From an uncultured Alphaproteobacteria bacterium (GTDB lineage Bacteria > Pseudomonadota > Alphaproteobacteria > UBA8366 > JADFVY01): a stretch of 64,000 bases of DNA. The stretch spans positions 1-64,000 of the forward strand of contig CAMYKU010000012.1 of assembly GCA_947259105.1 (NCBI GenBank), read 5' to 3'. The position numbers and the translations under genes are program-made. Below are positions 62,266-64,000 of this stretch, piece by piece. The notes beneath the pieces are model-generated. The model was not told the origin of the DNA. It saw only the letters and a list, made by a program, of their open reading frames with translations, and did no database searches. The stretch's first letter is position 1. Every line of letters begins with the position of its first letter.

Positions 62266-62712
62266 TTATTGGTCTTCCGAGCCGTTGTCGGTCTTGCCCC
62301 TGCCCAGGCGGACTCCGTAGAGCTCCAGCCGGTGATCGACCAGCCTGAAGCCGAGCTTGCGGGCGACCTCCTCCTGCAGCGTTTCGATATCCTCGTTGTG
62401 GAACTCGATCACCTCGCCAGACTCGATGTCGATCAGGTGGTCGTGATGTTCGTCCGCCGCCTCTTCATAGCGCGCGCGGCCGTCCCCGAAATCGTGGCGT
62501 TCGAGAATACTGGCTTCCTCGAACAGCCGCACCGTCCGGTACACCGTCGCGATGCTGATTTTCGGATCGGCCCGGGTGGCCCGCCGGTGCACGGCCTCGA
62601 CATCGGGATGGTCATCCGACTCCGACAGCACCCGCGCAATCACCCGGCGCTGCCCGGTCATCTTCAGGCCTTTTTTCTGACAAAGGCGCTCGATGCGCGA
62701 CAGCGCGCTCAC
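62266..62712 (-). CDS. Fur-family regulator (Fur/Mur)
   Basis: A 148-residue metal-responsive repressor: GLKMTGQRRVIARVLSES, ISIATVYRTVRLFEEASIL, then DEHHDHLIDIESGEVIEF. No C-terminal CxxC zinc site is present, as in alphaproteobacterial Mur, which responds to manganese. Second Fur-superfamily member in the window beside irr. Located between mucR and olsB-like. Confidence 0.88.
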   Translation of the reverse strand: MSALSRIERLCQKKGLKMTGQRRVIARVLSESDDHPDVEAVHRRATRADPKISIATVYRTVRLFEEASILERHDFGDGRARYEEAADEHHDHLIDIESGEVIEFHNEDIETLQEEVARKLGFRLVDHRLELYGVRLGRGKTDNGSEDQ

Positions 62713-62788
62713 CTCTCACTCCGCACTATTCCGTGTTTCACGCGCACGAAAAGCTCTCTGCCGGCGGGACCGCGGGCCGGCGACGACA

Positions 62789-63191
62789 TCAACGCTTCTT
62801 GCCACGTTTCCGCTGCTGGGTGCCGAGCCCGATCGCCTTGGCCAGTTTGCTGCGCTGTTTGGCGTAGTTCGGCGCCACCATGGGATAGTCCGACGGCAGC
62901 CCCCAGCGCTCGCGGTACTCGTCCGGTGTCATGTTGTAGGCAGTCTTGAGGTGGCGCTTCAGCATTTTCAGCTTTTTCCCGTCCTCGAGACAAACAATGT
63001 GATCCGGTCGGCCTGTCCGCCGCCGTCTCGCCGCCGCCACCGACCGATGAGAGGGTCTTGTAAACCTGCTCGATCAGGCCGGGCAGGTCGGTCACGGCGA
63101 CAGTATTGTTGGAAACATGCGCCGCCACGATTTCCGACGTGAGCGACAGCAGTTCTTCCGAGCTCGGTGCATTGTCTGTTTGTTCGGCCAT
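62789..63191 (-). pseudogene. mucR: MucR/Ros-family zinc-finger regulator, frameshifted
   Basis: ATG 63191 begins MAEQTDNAPSSEELLSLTSE...[28 protein letters not shown], the MucR N-terminus. The conserved C-terminus ([55 protein letters not shown]) is in a different frame, reached after a one-base change in the GC-rich linker near 63020-63040. Total span is 403 bases, one over a multiple of three; corrected, the protein would be about 134 residues, the family length. The C-terminal part could start alone at GTG 63040. MucR proteins control motility, exopolysaccharide and cell cycle genes. Confidence 0.8.
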
Positions 63192-63398
63192 CGCCTCTAT
63201 AATTCCTTCCCAGCTTAATAGTCCAAACCGGCACCATTCGTGAACGATTACATGGCAATCGGCCACAGAGGCACCATACATTACGAAATGATTTAATAAC
63301 AGCGAAGTCAACTGTCCAGAAGAATCTTTCGGATTTATTGAGAAACAGCAGTTATGCCGCGAGATCGCCTAGTTTCCGGGGCTAATCGACCGGAAATT

Positions 63399-63863
63399 TC
63401 AAATCGCACGCTTCATGATTAGGGCATCTATATAGTTACCGCGGCGCTGTCGGTAGTAATCCGGACGAACGCCAACCTCGCGGAACCCGGCGGATTCATA
63501 AAGGGCGCGGCCGGCGGGGTTGTCCGCCGCGACCTCCAGGAAGACCGCCGACGCGCCGGACTGGCGCGCCTTCTCCAGCGCGGCGGCCACCAGCTCGCGG
63601 CCGATGCCCTTGCGGCGGGCGCCCTCGGCGACGACCAGATTGAGGATCTCCGCTTCATCCGCGGCAACCCGCGCAACGACGAATCCGGCCGGCTCTCCGC
63701 CCGGTCGGACCGCGAGCAGTCCCCAGCATCCGGGCAGGCCGAAAATCCTCGCCACGGCCTGCGTCGGCCACGGCTCCGTCGAACCGTATTCGGACAGCAG
63801 GGCGACAACTCTGGCCTGGGCAAGTCCGGCAGCCCGGATCCGGATTCGGCTTGCGGCCATCAT
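63399..63863 (-). CDS. rimI: Ribosomal protein S18 alanine N-acetyltransferase
   Basis: A 154-residue GNAT enzyme. The acetyl-CoA loop is VAEGARRKGIGRELVAAAL; ALYESAGFREVGVRPDYYR is the RimI end block. ATG 63863 overlaps the tsaB stop (ATGA). 63192-63398 between mucR and rimI is AT-rich and probably holds the mucR promoter. Confidence 0.88.
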   Translation of the reverse strand: MMAASRIRIRAAGLAQARVVALLSEYGSTEPWPTQAVARIFGLPGCWGLLAVRPGGEPAGFVVARVAADEAEILNLVVAEGARRKGIGRELVAAALEKARQSGASAVFLEVAADNPAGRALYESAGFREVGVRPDYYRQRRGNYIDALIMKRAI

Positions 63864-64000
63864 CGGCGTTGTGTGGCCCGGCGTTGCGCTGCCGGAACTG
63901 CAGCTGGAGCACGCAGGTACAGGGCCGATGGCGGCGGGTCGCCGGGCCCCGGCGGCGAGGCCGCGAACCGCCGGGCCGCGAGCCGCGCCACCACGGCCGC
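63860..64000 (-). CDS. tsaB: TsaB, C-terminal end (cut by window edge)
   Basis: The last 46 codons of a - strand gene entering from the right edge. The text reads VVARLAARRFAA, then PSALYLRAPAA, resembling the C-terminus of TsaB (tRNA threonylcarbamoyladenosine factor). The stop overlaps the rimI ATG, and tsaB-rimI is a frequent pair. Only the tail is visible, so the assignment rests on that tail and context. Confidence 0.65.
   Translation of the reverse strand, partial: AAVVARLAARRFAASPPGPGDPPPSALYLRAPAAVPAAQRRATQRR

Overview
The window is a GC-rich chromosomal segment (a rough visual estimate is mid-60s percent GC) of an alphaproteobacterium, probably Rhodospirillales-like. The evidence is an Irr-type Fur protein, a MucR/Ros zinc-finger regulator, an OlsB-like acyltransferase, a CbiG-CobJ fusion, and typical alphaproteobacterial gene orders (rpsT-dnaA-dnaN-recF-gyrB; fabA-fabB-fabI; miaB-phoH-ybeY-corC-lnt-HTH-metK-trmB; rimP-nusA-ylxR-infB-rbfA-truB-rpsO-pnp). 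I see no rRNA, tRNA, CRISPR array, transposase or integrase.

Layout. 1-8.1 kb: cobalamin (corrin ring) locus, cobL(partial)-cobI-cbiG/cobJ-cobM on +, then ankyrin protein-cobK-cbiD on -, then a metal-permease-like protein and cobB on +. 8.1-12.9 kb: YcgN protein, a DMT exporter, a YgjP-like metalloprotease and two tandem Bcr/CflA exporters. 12.9-16 kb: a three-gene membrane redox operon (FdoI-like cytochrome b, NarI-like cytochrome b, DsrK/HdrD-like Fe-S protein) without a catalytic dehydrogenase. 16-22 kb: class A PBP, irr, then rubrerythrin, an HdrD-like Fe-S protein and DUF3501 behind a promoter carrying a candidate Irr box. 22-33 kb: SH3 protein, 2-hydroxyacid dehydrogenase, MATE, moeB-cysK-Rrf2, coaBC-dut, ubiE-ubiB, mutM, enoyl-CoA hydratase. 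33-43.4 kb: rpsT, dnaA, dnaN, recF, gyrB, fabA, fabB, fabI. 43.4-64 kb (all -): tsaB-rimI, mucR, fur, olsB, miaB through trmB, and the rimP-pnp transcription/translation operon.

Two places break an otherwise recognisable protein by a single-base frame change: the cobI/cbiG-cobJ junction near 1010 and mucR near 63020. Two further genes (MATE, trmB) lack an ATG/GTG/TTG start where homology demands one. Either the locus is decaying or recoded, or the assembly carries indels; raw reads would decide.

The least understood content is the pair of redox modules at 12.9-15.9 kb and 18.7-21.4 kb. Both contain a heterodisulfide-reductase-type Fe-S protein; one is membrane/quinone-linked, the other is linked to rubrerythrin and DUF3501 and apparently to iron status through Irr.
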